DNA of 28,632 bases from an uncultured Eubacteriaceae bacterium (GTDB lineage Bacteria > Bacillota > Clostridia > Eubacteriales > UBA1433). Below are positions 1-7,377 of the stretch, piece after piece. The stretch is from positions 1 through 28,632 of the forward strand of contig CALGIV010000120.1 of NCBI GenBank assembly GCA_937914785.1, given 5' to 3'. Each line of letters starts with the position of its first letter. Positions within the stretch are counted from its first letter, which is position 1. The notes below the pieces were generated by a model that saw nothing but the letters and a program-made list of their open reading frames with translations, had not been told where the DNA came from and ran no database searches. A program made the position numbers and the translations under genes.

Positions 1-1
1 A

Positions 2-202
2 GGGGATTATACCGTCTACTTGATTTATCAGGATGAGCCTAATTCTATCAAGTATAAAGATGGTACTATGCAAAACAACTCTTTGGTTCTGGATAAATTG
101 GCGGCTTATTTAGAGTCGGCTCCCGATGTTGAAGCGTTAATACAAAATAACCTTGATGATGTGAACACGCTGCGAAGTGAGTTAGATTTACCTAAACTAT
201 AA
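2..202 (+). CDS. C-terminal fragment of an unidentified protein
   Basis: The reading frame is open from base 2 and stops at 200-202, so this is the 3' end of a gene that starts before the window. The visible 66 residues begin GDYTVYLIYQDEP and continue into an acidic, probably helical tail ending LDLPKL. An internal TTG at 20 could be read as a start but has no ribosome site, and the frame continues upstream of it. No family is recognised, and no cysteine motif or membrane segment is visible. A weak hairpin with a T run follows. Confidence 0.6.
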   Translation, partial: GDYTVYLIYQDEPNSIKYKDGTMQNNSLVLDKLAAYLESAPDVEALIQNNLDDVNTLRSELDLPKL

Positions 203-226
203 GCGAACAAATAGTTTATAATATGC

Positions 227-275
227 TTGAAATACCACCAATATCCATACAAAAATGGGAAAGGTGGTTTTTTAT
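227..275 (+). terminator. Possible terminator after the first partial gene
   Basis: A short ACCACC/GGTGGT pairing is separated by a long loop and followed by a run of T. The stem is only about six pairs, so this is a weak candidate. It is placed correctly for ending the upstream gene. Confidence 0.35.
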
Positions 276-333
276 TGTTATAAAAATAAAGCAAGTTAAA
301 TGAACAAAAGTAAAAAAGATTGAGAGTTGATTG

Positions 334-362
334 TTGACAGATATAAAATATGTTATTATTTG
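334..362 (+). promoter_or_regulatory. Possible promoter of the first lipoprotein gene
   Basis: A perfect -35 TTGACA lies at 334-339. The downstream -10 is ambiguous: TATTAT at 354-359 gives a short 14-base spacer, while TATTTG at 357-362 gives 17 bases but a poorer match. It lies about 40 bases upstream of the GTG start at 399. Confidence 0.4.
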
Positions 363-398
363 TGAAATAATAATTTTAATGGGCAAAGAGAGTTTGTT

Positions 399-941
399 GT
401 GAAAAAAATAACGGTAATTTGCATAGTAATACTACTTCTTTTAGCTGGCTGCGGTATAAATACGGAAAAGAAAACGGGTTTTGAAGATTTTGTTTATGGG
501 ATGAGCAGGCAGGAAGTTAGACAAAAGTGTGAAGAGAGCAGAAACTTTACATATATTCCTGAAATTGATGAGAACAATGAAGAAAGCCTTGATATTTATT
601 ATTATCGGAATGGGGATACGCCTGTAGGTGCGCTTTATGAAGAAATTGCCGATCCGGATGAATCTGAATTGACCGTGCTTTTTCGCTTTGATGAGGAAAG
701 TGCTTTGATTCGAATCGGGGTGAATATGGTGGCGCCAGAGATAGATATCAGTGTTGCTGAAAGGCTTTTAACAGTGTTTACAGAAGAGTTTGGTGAACCG
801 GAACAAATTGAGCCTTTTGAATTTTTCTATTATTTTGCAAAACAGGAAATCTCATTAATTTATGATACTGCCGGCCTGTCTTACGGCGATCTCATCGCCG
901 TTCGATATGGTATGCCAAAACCAGAATTGGATAATCAATAA
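399..941 (+). CDS. Lipoprotein with BamE/SmpA-like motif, function unknown
   Basis: This is a 180-residue secreted lipoprotein. It has a KK-positive start, a hydrophobic segment and a lipobox ending LAGC with the lipidated cysteine at residue 18, so it should be anchored to the outer face of the cytoplasmic membrane. After the anchor comes FVYGMSRQEVRQKCE, which resembles the G-M-x-x-x-E-V turn-helix of BamE/SmpA-like domains (DUF3862 type). The rest is acidic, alternating beta and helix. The GTG start at 399 is supported by a GGGCAAAGAG ribosome site. A good hairpin terminator follows and a TTGACA box precedes it, so it is probably a single-gene unit. The lipoprotein call is strong; the BamE-like fold is inferred from one short motif, and no substrate or partner can be named. 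Confidence 0.8.
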   Translation: MKKITVICIVILLLLAGCGINTEKKTGFEDFVYGMSRQEVRQKCEESRNFTYIPEIDENNEESLDIYYYRNGDTPVGALYEEIADPDESELTVLFRFDEESALIRIGVNMVAPEIDISVAERLLTVFTEEFGEPEQIEPFEFFYYFAKQEISLIYDTAGLSYGDLIAVRYGMPKPELDNQ

Positions 942-945
942 GTAC

Positions 946-977
946 AAAAATACGATTCTTATAGAGTTGTATTTTTT
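946..977 (+). terminator. Intrinsic terminator of the lipoprotein gene
   Basis: The arm AAAAATACGATTCT (946-959), a TAT loop and AGAGTTGTATTTTT form a 14-pair stem with two G-U pairs, ending in a run of six T. It begins five bases after the stop codon. Confidence 0.75.
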
Positions 978-1262
978 ATAATATTGTATTGTAATTTAAC
1001 AGTATTTTAATGCAAGGCTGCTTTAGCGGTCTGAAATTTATTTTTGAAACAATCTGCCTGTATGTTATTGTATTTCTGCTGCGCGACATTGATTTCATAT
1101 TTTTTATTTCATAAACAGTGTTTATTCGGCCACACTAACTGATAATCTATCAAACACCTGTATGCCAATTCAATGCGAAATTATTGAAGTGAAATAGTGC
1201 TGTTTTATTACGATGCTCTATTTTTAATGAATGGCTGGAGGCTGTTTATAAGGAGGGTTGTA
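978..1262. other. Intergenic stretch without a recognisable gene
   Basis: This 285-base AT-rich gap lies between the lipoprotein terminator and the FAD oxidoreductase gene. No open frame with a ribosome site, no RNA gene and no convincing promoter pair was seen. The promoter of the next gene probably lies in its second half. A 22-codon upstream extension of the next gene (from 1197) is open but lacks a ribosome site. Confidence 0.5.
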
Positions 1263-2567
1263 ATGTCGTCAGTTTGGACAGACAGCATAGAAGGAAAGAG
1301 GCCGGTATTTCCACGGCTGGAGAAAGATAAAAAAACAGATGTGTTGATTATCGGCGGTGGACTTGCTGGAATCCTGACGGCGTACAAACTGAAAGAGGCC
1401 GGCGTATCGTGTATGCTTGTAGAGGCAAAACAAATTGGCAGTGGCGTGACAAAGAACACGACGGGCAAAATTACCGCACAGCACGGAATTGTGTACGCAA
1501 ATTTGATCAAGCGGTTTGGTATAGAGCGGGCTAAACTGTATTATGAAGCGAATACGGCTGCCATCAAAGCGTACAGCAATCTTGCGAAAAGGGTTCCCTG
1601 TGGGCTGGAAGAAAAAACGGCTTATGTTTACAGCACAGACAGTCGAGCGAAGCTTGAAATGGAAGCAGAGGCTTATCAAAAACTGGGGATTCCGATGCAA
1701 TTTAAAGAGGATGTTCCCGTGCCATTTCAGACGGTGGGTGCGTTGGGTATGCTAAGTCAGGCGCAGTTTAATCCGATGCAGTTTTTGGTCGGCCTTACAG
1801 ATGGGCTTGAAATCTATGAAAACACATTTGTCAAGGATGTTAAAGGTCATATGTCCATAACGGATAAGGCGCGTATTGAAGCGCAGCATATTGTGCTGGC
1901 GACGCATTTTCCGCTGGTTAATATTCCGGGGCTGTATTTTATGAAGTTATACCAGCATCGTTCCTATGTTTTGGCGTTAAGCGATGGGCCGGATCTAAAG
2001 GGAATGTACGTCGATGAAAGGCAGAATGGGCACTCATTCAGGAATTATGAAGGAATGCTTTTGCTTGGCGGCGGCGATCACCGCACGGGTAAAAAAGGCG
2101 GCGGATACGGTGAGTTACGCAGCCTCGCAAGACGGGCGTATCCTGATTTAGAGGAGCGATATGCCTGGGCGGCACAGGATTGCATGACGCTGGATCAAAT
2201 GCCTTATATAGGCATTCACCGCGTCTCAGCCTCCAATCTTTACGTTGCTGCCGGTTTTAATAAATGGGGAATGACAGGGTCGATGGTGGCTGCGGCTGTG
2301 TTAACAGAGTTCATTCTACAGAGGGAAAGCGAATTGAGTGCTCTCTTTTCGCCGCAGCGTTCGATGCTGCGCGGACAGGTGTTTTTAAATATGGCACATT
2401 CTGTCGGCGGTTTTTTCCGATTTGGCAAACGCTGTCCGCATATGGGTTGTGCTTTAAAATGGAACAGCGTTGAAAAAACATGGGATTGCTCCTGTCATGG
2501 CTCGCGTTTCAATCGGTATGGAAACGTGATCGACAATCCCGCCAAAAGGGGGATTTCTGTTGAGTAA
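1263..2567 (+). CDS. FAD-dependent oxidoreductase with C-terminal Rieske [2Fe-2S] domain (YhfW-like)
   Basis: The 434-residue product fuses an amine-oxidase-like (DAO) FAD domain to a Rieske cluster. An N-terminal dinucleotide-binding loop IIGGGLAGILTAYKL binds FAD, and a second flavin contact near the end reads AAGFNKWGMTGSMVAA. The last 50 residues carry the Rieske ligands as CPHMGC and CSCHGS. This is the domain order of the YhfW-type proteins of Gram-positive bacteria, cytoplasmic enzymes of unknown substrate. The ATG at 1263 is chosen because AAGGAGGG sits just upstream; the open frame reaches back to 1197 but that start has no ribosome site. The stop overlaps the TTG start of the next gene by 8 bases, so the two are translationally coupled. 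Physiological substrate and electron partner are unknown. Confidence 0.88.
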   Translation: MSSVWTDSIEGKRPVFPRLEKDKKTDVLIIGGGLAGILTAYKLKEAGVSCMLVEAKQIGSGVTKNTTGKITAQHGIVYANLIKRFGIERAKLYYEANTAAIKAYSNLAKRVPCGLEEKTAYVYSTDSRAKLEMEAEAYQKLGIPMQFKEDVPVPFQTVGALGMLSQAQFNPMQFLVGLTDGLEIYENTFVKDVKGHMSITDKARIEAQHIVLATHFPLVNIPGLYFMKLYQHRSYVLALSDGPDLKGMYVDERQNGHSFRNYEGMLLLGGGDHRTGKKGGGYGELRSLARRAYPDLEERYAWAAQDCMTLDQMPYIGIHRVSASNLYVAAGFNKWGMTGSMVAAAVLTEFILQRESELSALFSPQRSMLRGQVFLNMAHSVGGFFRFGKRCPHMGCALKWNSVEKTWDCSCHGSRFNRYGNVIDNPAKRGISVE

Positions 2568-3411
2568 ATATTTTGAAGGCTGGTATTTAAAACATCAGAA
2601 AGATGGCAGGACGCTGGCGCTGATTCCGGGGCGCTCTGACGATGAAGCTTTTATTCAGGTGATCGATGATGAGGCGTCGTATTACATTCCTTATCCACTG
2701 AAAGAATACAGCAACCGGAATGGATTGATTAAGATAGCGGAGAATCAATTTTCCCGTGAAGGTGTAATACTCCGTATTGATCATAAAGATATTTCATTAA
2801 ATGGAAATTTGCGTTATAATTCATTGACGCCCATTGCTTACGATATTATGGGGCCGTTTCGTTTCTTTCCGATGGAATGTAAACACAGCGTCATCAGCAT
2901 GGATCATACAATTCAGGGGGAATTTCTTTTTAACGATCAACGCATAGATTTTAATCGCGGGAGAGGGTATATTGAATCGGACCGCGGCAAATCTTTTCCC
3001 GAAAGTTATCTATGGACACAGGCCAATGACTTTGATGAAAGATGTTCTGTTATGGTCGCGATTGCGAAGATTCCATTTGCGGGCTTAAAATTCTGGGGAT
3101 GTATCAGCGTCGTCTGGTATCGGGGCAGGGAATATCGTCTGGCCACTTATAGGGGTGTGAAGGTTCGTAAGCGAAGCCGGGACGGGCTGTTCATCCAACA
3201 AGGCAAATATCGTTTAGTTGTAGATGTTCCCATTCAAAACGGCTATGCTCTTTACGCGCCCGATCAGGGCTCAATGCTTCGGACCATTCACGAAGTGCCG
3301 TCCTGTACGGCGCGGTATCGGTTTTATTTGAATGAGGATTTGTTGTTTGATAAAACCTCGCATTGCGCAAGTTATGAATTTGCAGAGAAAGATTCGGGCA
3401 TAAAGAGCTGA
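2560..3411 (+). CDS. Tocopherol-cyclase-like domain protein
   Basis: The 283-residue product starts with FEGWYLKHQKDGRTLALIPG, typical of bacterial members of the tocopherol cyclase-like family (PF14249), followed by FIQVID and, mid-protein, DRGKSFPESYLWTQAND, another conserved stretch. Plant tocopherol cyclase closes a chromanol ring; bacterial relatives are lipocalin-like beta proteins with no assigned reaction. No signal peptide is visible. The TTG at 2560 is preceded by AAAAGGGGG at suitable spacing, and it lies inside the end of the FAD-Rieske gene, so the pair forms a coupled operon. A joint role on a hydrophobic or isoprenoid-like compound is possible but inferred only from adjacency. 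No clear terminator was found afterwards. Confidence 0.8.
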   Translation: MSKYFEGWYLKHQKDGRTLALIPGRSDDEAFIQVIDDEASYYIPYPLKEYSNRNGLIKIAENQFSREGVILRIDHKDISLNGNLRYNSLTPIAYDIMGPFRFFPMECKHSVISMDHTIQGEFLFNDQRIDFNRGRGYIESDRGKSFPESYLWTQANDFDERCSVMVAIAKIPFAGLKFWGCISVVWYRGREYRLATYRGVKVRKRSRDGLFIQQGKYRLVVDVPIQNGYALYAPDQGSMLRTIHEVPSCTARYRFYLNEDLLFDKTSHCASYEFAEKDSGIKS

Positions 3412-3556
3412 AAACGAAGTTTATAACGTAGAGTTTTCTCATAAAAGTACCGCTGTGTATATAAAAATAAATTTAATTGTAAGATATCGCATAAAAAATA
3501 AGTCTATCATATGAACTGCATCAGTTTATCGTAATATTGAAAGGAGCAAATGAAAT

Positions 3557-4132
3557 ATGAAGAAAACGATCGGGATCAGTCTGTTGGTTCTCGTGCTATT
3601 AATGGGATTTGCAGGCTGCTCAAGCAGTGGCGGCAAGGAGGTTGCCAAGGTGAATTATGAACAATATATGCAGATCAATTTGGGGATGAGTTATGAAGAG
3701 GTGTGTAATTTGATCGGTGCAGAAGGAGAGGCGGTGGCTGAACCGGAAGATGAGACGTTGAAAGAGTATACCTGGGAGGCGGAAGCCGGCCAGACAAAGG
3801 AACGTTCTTTCATTCTGCTGGGATTTAGAGAAGATGTGCTCGTCAAAAAAGTTCAGGCAGGCGTACTTAAAGAAGATCAGTTTGATGAGACGGAGCCGCG
3901 CGTTGATGCGGATAAGCTGGCCGGTATTACGGCAGGAATGCCTCGCAGTGAAGTAGAAGGTCTGGTTGGCAGTAAAGGAAAACTGTCTTCAGAAATCCTG
4001 TTGGATGGCGGTAAAACGCAGACCGAGTATATGTATCTTGGCGAAGGCGTTGACGAAAGCGCTTATGTGCTGATTACTTATGTAGATGATGCAGTCACGG
4101 ATATCTACCAAAACGGTATCGTTAAAGAGTAG
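3557..4132 (+). CDS. Lipoprotein with two BamE-like (DUF3862-type) repeats
   Basis: The 191-residue protein has a signal segment ending FAGC with the lipid cysteine at residue 21 (F at -3 is a tolerated but uncommon lipobox residue), then a Ser/Gly linker. Two similar units follow: YMQINLGMSYEEVCNLIG near residue 40 and LAGITAGMPRSEVEGLVG near residue 120, each a helix-turn-helix of the BamE/DUF3862 type followed by beta strands, with YTW and YMY strands after each. The ATG has a clear AAAGGAG site upstream. The protein should sit on the outer face of the membrane. It stands alone, with a strong terminator downstream. Its motif resembles that of the lipoprotein at 399-941, but overall similarity is low. 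No ligand or partner is known. Confidence 0.82.
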   Translation: MKKTIGISLLVLVLLMGFAGCSSSGGKEVAKVNYEQYMQINLGMSYEEVCNLIGAEGEAVAEPEDETLKEYTWEAEAGQTKERSFILLGFREDVLVKKVQAGVLKEDQFDETEPRVDADKLAGITAGMPRSEVEGLVGSKGKLSSEILLDGGKTQTEYMYLGEGVDESAYVLITYVDDAVTDIYQNGIVKE

Positions 4133-4146
4133 TTGTATTGCTGAAC

Positions 4147-4173
4147 AAAAGGCGTCAAAAAGGCGCCTTTTTT
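4147..4173 (+). terminator. Intrinsic terminator after the two-repeat lipoprotein gene
   Basis: AAAAGGCG pairs with CGCCTTTT over an eight-pair stem and nine-base loop, ending in six T. It begins 14 bases after the stop. Confidence 0.8.
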
Positions 4174-4194
4174 CTATGCATAATAATTGAACTA

Positions 4195-4203
4195 TGGTAT
4201 AAT
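4195..4203 (+). promoter_or_regulatory. Extended -10 promoter of the VOC-TIR operon
   Basis: TGGTATAAT is a perfect extended -10 element (TGn plus TATAAT), 31 bases upstream of the GTG start. No good -35 is visible, which is usual for extended -10 promoters. Confidence 0.6.
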
Positions 4204-4233
4204 AAAAACAATAGGGTCAGCGGAGGTAATAGG

Positions 4234-4599
4234 GTGAAGTTTGCTTTTGTGACAATATATGTTAAGGATATGGACAAGTCGATCAGTTTTTATAATGGGC
4301 TGTTGGGGCTTGAGATTACGATGCGGCGCTTAACAGGAGGCGGTGGAGAAATGGCAATGCTAGGCGGGGCCGGGAGTTCGCAAGTGGAATTGTTATATGT
4401 GCCACAGGCGCCTGCTGCAGATTATAGCGGCTTTTCCGTCGGCATCGAAGTGGCGGATTTGGATGAAGCGGCAGCGTTTTTGGCGCGTGAAGGCTATCCC
4501 ATTCAGCGCGGTCCGGCCTCTCCTGCGCCGGATGTGCGCTTTGCATTTATTCAGGATCCGAATGGCGTTGAAATTGAGCTGATCGAATATAGTCGTTAA
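4234..4599 (+). CDS. VOC-fold (glyoxalase/bleomycin-resistance-like) protein
   Basis: The 121-residue protein has the vicinal-oxygen-chelate signature: FVTIYVKDMDKSISFYNGLLGLEI at the N-terminus, a second beta-alpha unit FSVGIEVADLDEAAAFLAREG, and the C-terminal DPNGVEIELIEY that supplies the glutamate ligand. The positions that usually hold the first and third metal ligands (His in F-x-H-V and H-I-A-F) are Phe and Ser here, so metal binding may be reduced and the protein may be a binding protein rather than an enzyme. The GTG at 4234 is chosen because GGAGG precedes it; the open frame upstream to 4138 runs through the preceding terminator. It is 12 bases from the TIR gene, so both are probably one transcript. 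The substrate is unknown. Confidence 0.8.
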   Translation: MKFAFVTIYVKDMDKSISFYNGLLGLEITMRRLTGGGGEMAMLGGAGSSQVELLYVPQAPAADYSGFSVGIEVADLDEAAAFLAREGYPIQRGPASPAPDVRFAFIQDPNGVEIELIEYSR

Positions 4600-4614
4600 A
4601 GGAGAATTTGAGTG

Positions 4615-5556
4615 ATGGCACATGATGTTTTTATCAGTTATTCGTCGAAAGATGCGTTGACGGCAGAGGCAGTTTGCCACAATCTGGAAAAAAATGGAAT
4701 GCGCTGTTGGATTGCGCCGCGCAATGTGCGCGCAGGATTTCAATACGGTGCGGAGATTATTTACGGCGTGAAAAATTGCAAGGTGCTGGTGCTTTTATTT
4801 TCAGAGAATTCATCGAATTCCGGCCACGTGCAAAATGAGGTGGAACGGGCGTTTGGTTATGAGAAAATTATCATTCCTTACCGCATTGATAACGCGAAAC
4901 TGAATGATAATTTAGAGTATTTTCTTTCGAGTAAACACTGGATCGATGCATACCCCACAGGAGACGTATTTACAAACTTGATTCAAGCTACAAAAGTTGC
5001 ATTGGGCATCTCGGTGAACGATGGCGTTGCGGACGATGATTTTGAGGATAAAGCAAGCGAGGAGCCGATGAGCAGGCAGGATGTGCTCATCAATTGCATT
5101 CAAAACGGCGCACAATATAAGGACTCTGCTAAGGCGCTCTATAAAGAGGGGGATACGAAAACGGCCATTGTCCATATGAATCAATCGGTCGATTTTTACA
5201 GAAAACTGGTCGAAGAGTTTGAGGAAATGCAGCATTTGCATATGCTGGCGCATTTGGAAAATGAGCTGGGGTTGTATTACAACAAATTGGGTAATATTAA
5301 AAAAGCATTGGCCACGTATGAAAACAGTATTCGTCATTATGAAAAATTGAACGAGCTTAACGATGATAAGTTTATTCATGATTTGAGTATTACGCTTTCA
5401 AATATCGCACTCGAATATTCGAAGTTCGATAAAATGGCAGCGAAGGAATATTACGAAAGATGTATTGAACTGCGAAAGCGGGTGTTGGAAAAGGATGAAG
5501 ATTATCGGCCGACCTATGAAAAAGCGCTCGCCAGTATGCAAAAGCTCGGCGTATGA
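4615..5556 (+). CDS. TIR domain protein with C-terminal TPR-like repeats
   Basis: The product (313 residues from the ATG at 4615; a GTG at 4612 is an equal alternative, with AAAGGAG upstream of both) begins with a TIR domain, residues 2-145. Box 1 is VFISYSSKD, the loop is WIAPRNVRAGFQYG, and HVQNEVERAF carries glutamates (75, 77) in the helix where NAD-cleaving TIRs have their catalytic Glu. After an acidic linker come about three helical TPR-like units (170-310), such as ALATYENSIRHYEKL. No signal peptide or membrane segment is visible. Bacterial TIR-TPR proteins may act as signalling or defence NADases, but no known defence partner gene is next to it. NADase activity is inferred, not shown. 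It is probably co-transcribed with the VOC gene. Confidence 0.85.
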   Translation: MAHDVFISYSSKDALTAEAVCHNLEKNGMRCWIAPRNVRAGFQYGAEIIYGVKNCKVLVLLFSENSSNSGHVQNEVERAFGYEKIIIPYRIDNAKLNDNLEYFLSSKHWIDAYPTGDVFTNLIQATKVALGISVNDGVADDDFEDKASEEPMSRQDVLINCIQNGAQYKDSAKALYKEGDTKTAIVHMNQSVDFYRKLVEEFEEMQHLHMLAHLENELGLYYNKLGNIKKALATYENSIRHYEKLNELNDDKFIHDLSITLSNIALEYSKFDKMAAKEYYERCIELRKRVLEKDEDYRPTYEKALASMQKLGV

Positions 5557-5567
5557 GTAAATACAGC

Positions 5568-5602
5568 TTTAAAATCCGATTGCGATGCGGCCGGATTTTA
5601 AA
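5568..5602 (+). terminator. Hairpin after the TIR-TPR gene
   Basis: TTTAAAATCCG (5568-5578) and CGGATTTTAAA (5592-5602) form an 11-pair perfect stem with a 13-base loop, 11 bases after the stop. There is no following T run beyond the stem, so it may be a weak or factor-assisted terminator. Confidence 0.5.
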
Positions 5603-5852
5603 ATCGTAAACTCCGGATGGATGGCAATAGCAGTTTTGTAGAGAAAAGTAAAATATGCAGGACGTTAAAATCATATGTTCAAAATGAAACGTCTTTTGGC
5701 GGCGTAGTGCTTAAGCAGGAAAAACAAGCTGATTAAAACAGTACGGCAGATAAAAACAAGCATTGACAGGCCGGCCTTAAGTCGTATGTATAAGCAAGTG
5801 TTTAAGTGTTGTGTGGTGATAAAGCGATAGAAAAATATGAAGTTTAACAACC
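5603..5852. other. Intergenic stretch without a recognisable gene
   Basis: No coding frame with a ribosome site and no RNA gene was recognised between the TIR-TPR hairpin and the AT-rich control region of the CoA-transferase gene. The composition becomes strongly AT-rich after about 5800. Confidence 0.4.
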
Positions 5853-5909
5853 TTAGTTAAAACTTAATAAAATGTTTGAAAAATACATTTTTAAGTACTT
5901 TTTAACTAA
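5853..5909. repeat. Long imperfect inverted repeat upstream of the CoA-transferase
   Basis: The outer arms TTAGTTAAAA (5853-5862) and TTTTAACTAA (5900-5909) are a perfect 10-bp inverted repeat. The inner arms ACTTAATAAAATG and CATTTTTAAGT continue the pairing with a small bulge. It lies about 50 bases upstream of the promoter, so it may be a regulator site or an RNA hairpin end from upstream. Its role is inferred. Confidence 0.5.
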
Positions 5910-5955
5910 AAAAACAGCTTTGTTAATGTTTTATCAATTAAAGCATATGAAGTAA

Positions 5956-5984
5956 TTGACTTTTGAGGGTAATTCTATTAGAAT
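5956..5984 (+). promoter_or_regulatory. Sigma-A type promoter of the CoA-transferase gene
   Basis: TTGACT (5956-5961) and TAGAAT (5979-5984) are separated by exactly 17 bases, placing transcription start near 5991, about 30 bases before the ATG. The -35 overlaps the right arm of TCAATTA-N12-TAATTGA (5934-5959), a possible operator. Confidence 0.75.
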
Positions 5985-6019
5985 ACAAGTTAAGAATTTT
6001 ATAAAAGAGGGTGAATGAT

Positions 6020-7330
6020 ATGAACTTTCAACAAGAGTACCAAAAAAAATTAATGACCCCCCAAGAAGCCGTCGGCCTGATTCAGGAAGGCGACCAAATT
6101 TATGCGCAAAGCGGCGCAATGTGTCCGCTTGATTGTGTAAACGAAGTTTACAGACAACGAGATCGTTTAAAAAAAGTTGGTTTTTTAGGAATGCTCGTCG
6201 CTCATCCGTGCGAGCTGTTTGATCCCAGTGCCAATGGCACGATCGATTACGCGACGACATTCTTCGGCCCCTATGAACGCGGTGCCAGAAAAGCCGGCCG
6301 TAATGTAGATTACTACATCTATCAATTGAAAAATGTCAATCAGGTCGTAAGAGACGTTTTTAAACCGACGGTTGTAATGCTGTCTTCTCCGGGTATGGAC
6401 GAAAATGGGAATTTCAACTTAAGTTATAATCCGGGCGATGCAGACGACCGCGCGCGCGAAGGAAGATTGACAATTGTCAATGTAAACAAAAATCTGCCAT
6501 ACGTATATTCCGATTCCTGTTCGCTCAATATTGCAGACGTTGATGCAGTTGTTGAGATGGATTATGAAATTCCGGAAGGCAAAGGCGCAATGCCGACGGA
6601 ACTGGAAAATAAAGTAGCTTCCTACATTGTTGAACGTATTCCGAACGGCGCGACATTGCAGATCGGTATTGGCGGTATTTCAAACGCCGTAGGCTACAGC
6701 CTTGAAAATCATAAGAATTTAGGTATTCATACAGAGATGTTCGTTGAATCGATGTATCACCTGATGCAAAAAGGCGCTGTTGACAACAGTATGAAGAAGA
6801 ACTACCCCGGCAAGAGCGTATTGGGTTTTGCAGGCGGAAGCCGTGAAATGCTGAATTGGATGGATAAGAATCCGGATATTCTGCAAAAGAGCCTTGAGTG
6901 GGTAAATGACCCTTATATCGCTGGGGAAAATGATAACTTTGTCAGCGTAAATGCGTGTATTTCTGTCGATATACTCGGTCAGGTTGCCAGCGAATCAATC
7001 GGGCCGGTTCAGTTCAGCGGCACGGGCGGACAGCTCGACTTCGTACGTGCGGCTGCCGTATCCAAAGGCGGTAAGAGCTTTATCGCGACGACTTCCGTAA
7101 ATGTGTCAAAAGACGGAACGCGATCCTCTAAGATCGTATTTGGACACGCACCGGGAACAGCGATTACGACGCCGAGAACCGATACACAATTTATTGTCAC
7201 AGAATACGGTGTTGCGGACCTGTGGAATAAATCCGCTTCTCAGAGAGCGAATCAGATGATCGCGATTGCGCATCCGGATTACAGAGATGAGTTGACGGCA
7301 CAGGCGAAAAAAGCAGGATATATTGTCTAA
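6020..7330 (+). CDS. Acetyl-CoA hydrolase/transferase family CoA-transferase
   Basis: The 436-residue protein matches the family of 4-hydroxybutyrate, butyryl and succinyl CoA-transferases. These move CoA between acyl-CoA and a free acid through a glutamyl-CoA intermediate. IHTEMFVESM places the catalytic glutamate at residue 239, and the glycine-rich GTGGQLDFVRAAAVSKGG is the conserved CoA-site segment. The N-terminal half (GDQIYAQSGA, SSPGMDENGNFNLS) and C-terminal TEYGVADLWNKSASQRANQMI also fit. The ATG at 6020 has AGAGGG eight bases upstream; a GTG at 6011 would overlap that site. It has its own 17-bp-spaced promoter and ends in a shared terminator with gntR. Next to two oxoacid:ferredoxin oxidoreductases, it could convert their acyl-CoA product to a free acid while forming acetyl-CoA. 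Which acids are used cannot be told from sequence. Confidence 0.88.
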   Translation: MNFQQEYQKKLMTPQEAVGLIQEGDQIYAQSGAMCPLDCVNEVYRQRDRLKKVGFLGMLVAHPCELFDPSANGTIDYATTFFGPYERGARKAGRNVDYYIYQLKNVNQVVRDVFKPTVVMLSSPGMDENGNFNLSYNPGDADDRAREGRLTIVNVNKNLPYVYSDSCSLNIADVDAVVEMDYEIPEGKGAMPTELENKVASYIVERIPNGATLQIGIGGISNAVGYSLENHKNLGIHTEMFVESMYHLMQKGAVDNSMKKNYPGKSVLGFAGGSREMLNWMDKNPDILQKSLEWVNDPYIAGENDNFVSVNACISVDILGQVASESIGPVQFSGTGGQLDFVRAAAVSKGGKSFIATTSVNVSKDGTRSSKIVFGHAPGTAITTPRTDTQFIVTEYGVADLWNKSASQRANQMIAIAHPDYRDELTAQAKKAGYIV

Positions 7331-7335
7331 ATATA

Positions 7336-7377
7336 AACATTAAAAAACAAGGGCTTTGGCCCTTGTTTTTTAATGTT
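7336..7377. terminator. Bidirectional terminator between the CoA-transferase and gntR
   Basis: A 19-bp perfect stem with loop TTTG (7355-7358) has T runs on both strands. It ends the plus-strand CoA-transferase and the minus-strand regulator, whose stop codon lies inside the right arm. Confidence 0.9.

Noticed and set aside
1197..1262. 22-codon N-terminal extension of the FAD-Rieske protein
   Set aside because: The start at 1263 has a strong AAGGAGGG site; the upstream start at 1197 has none.
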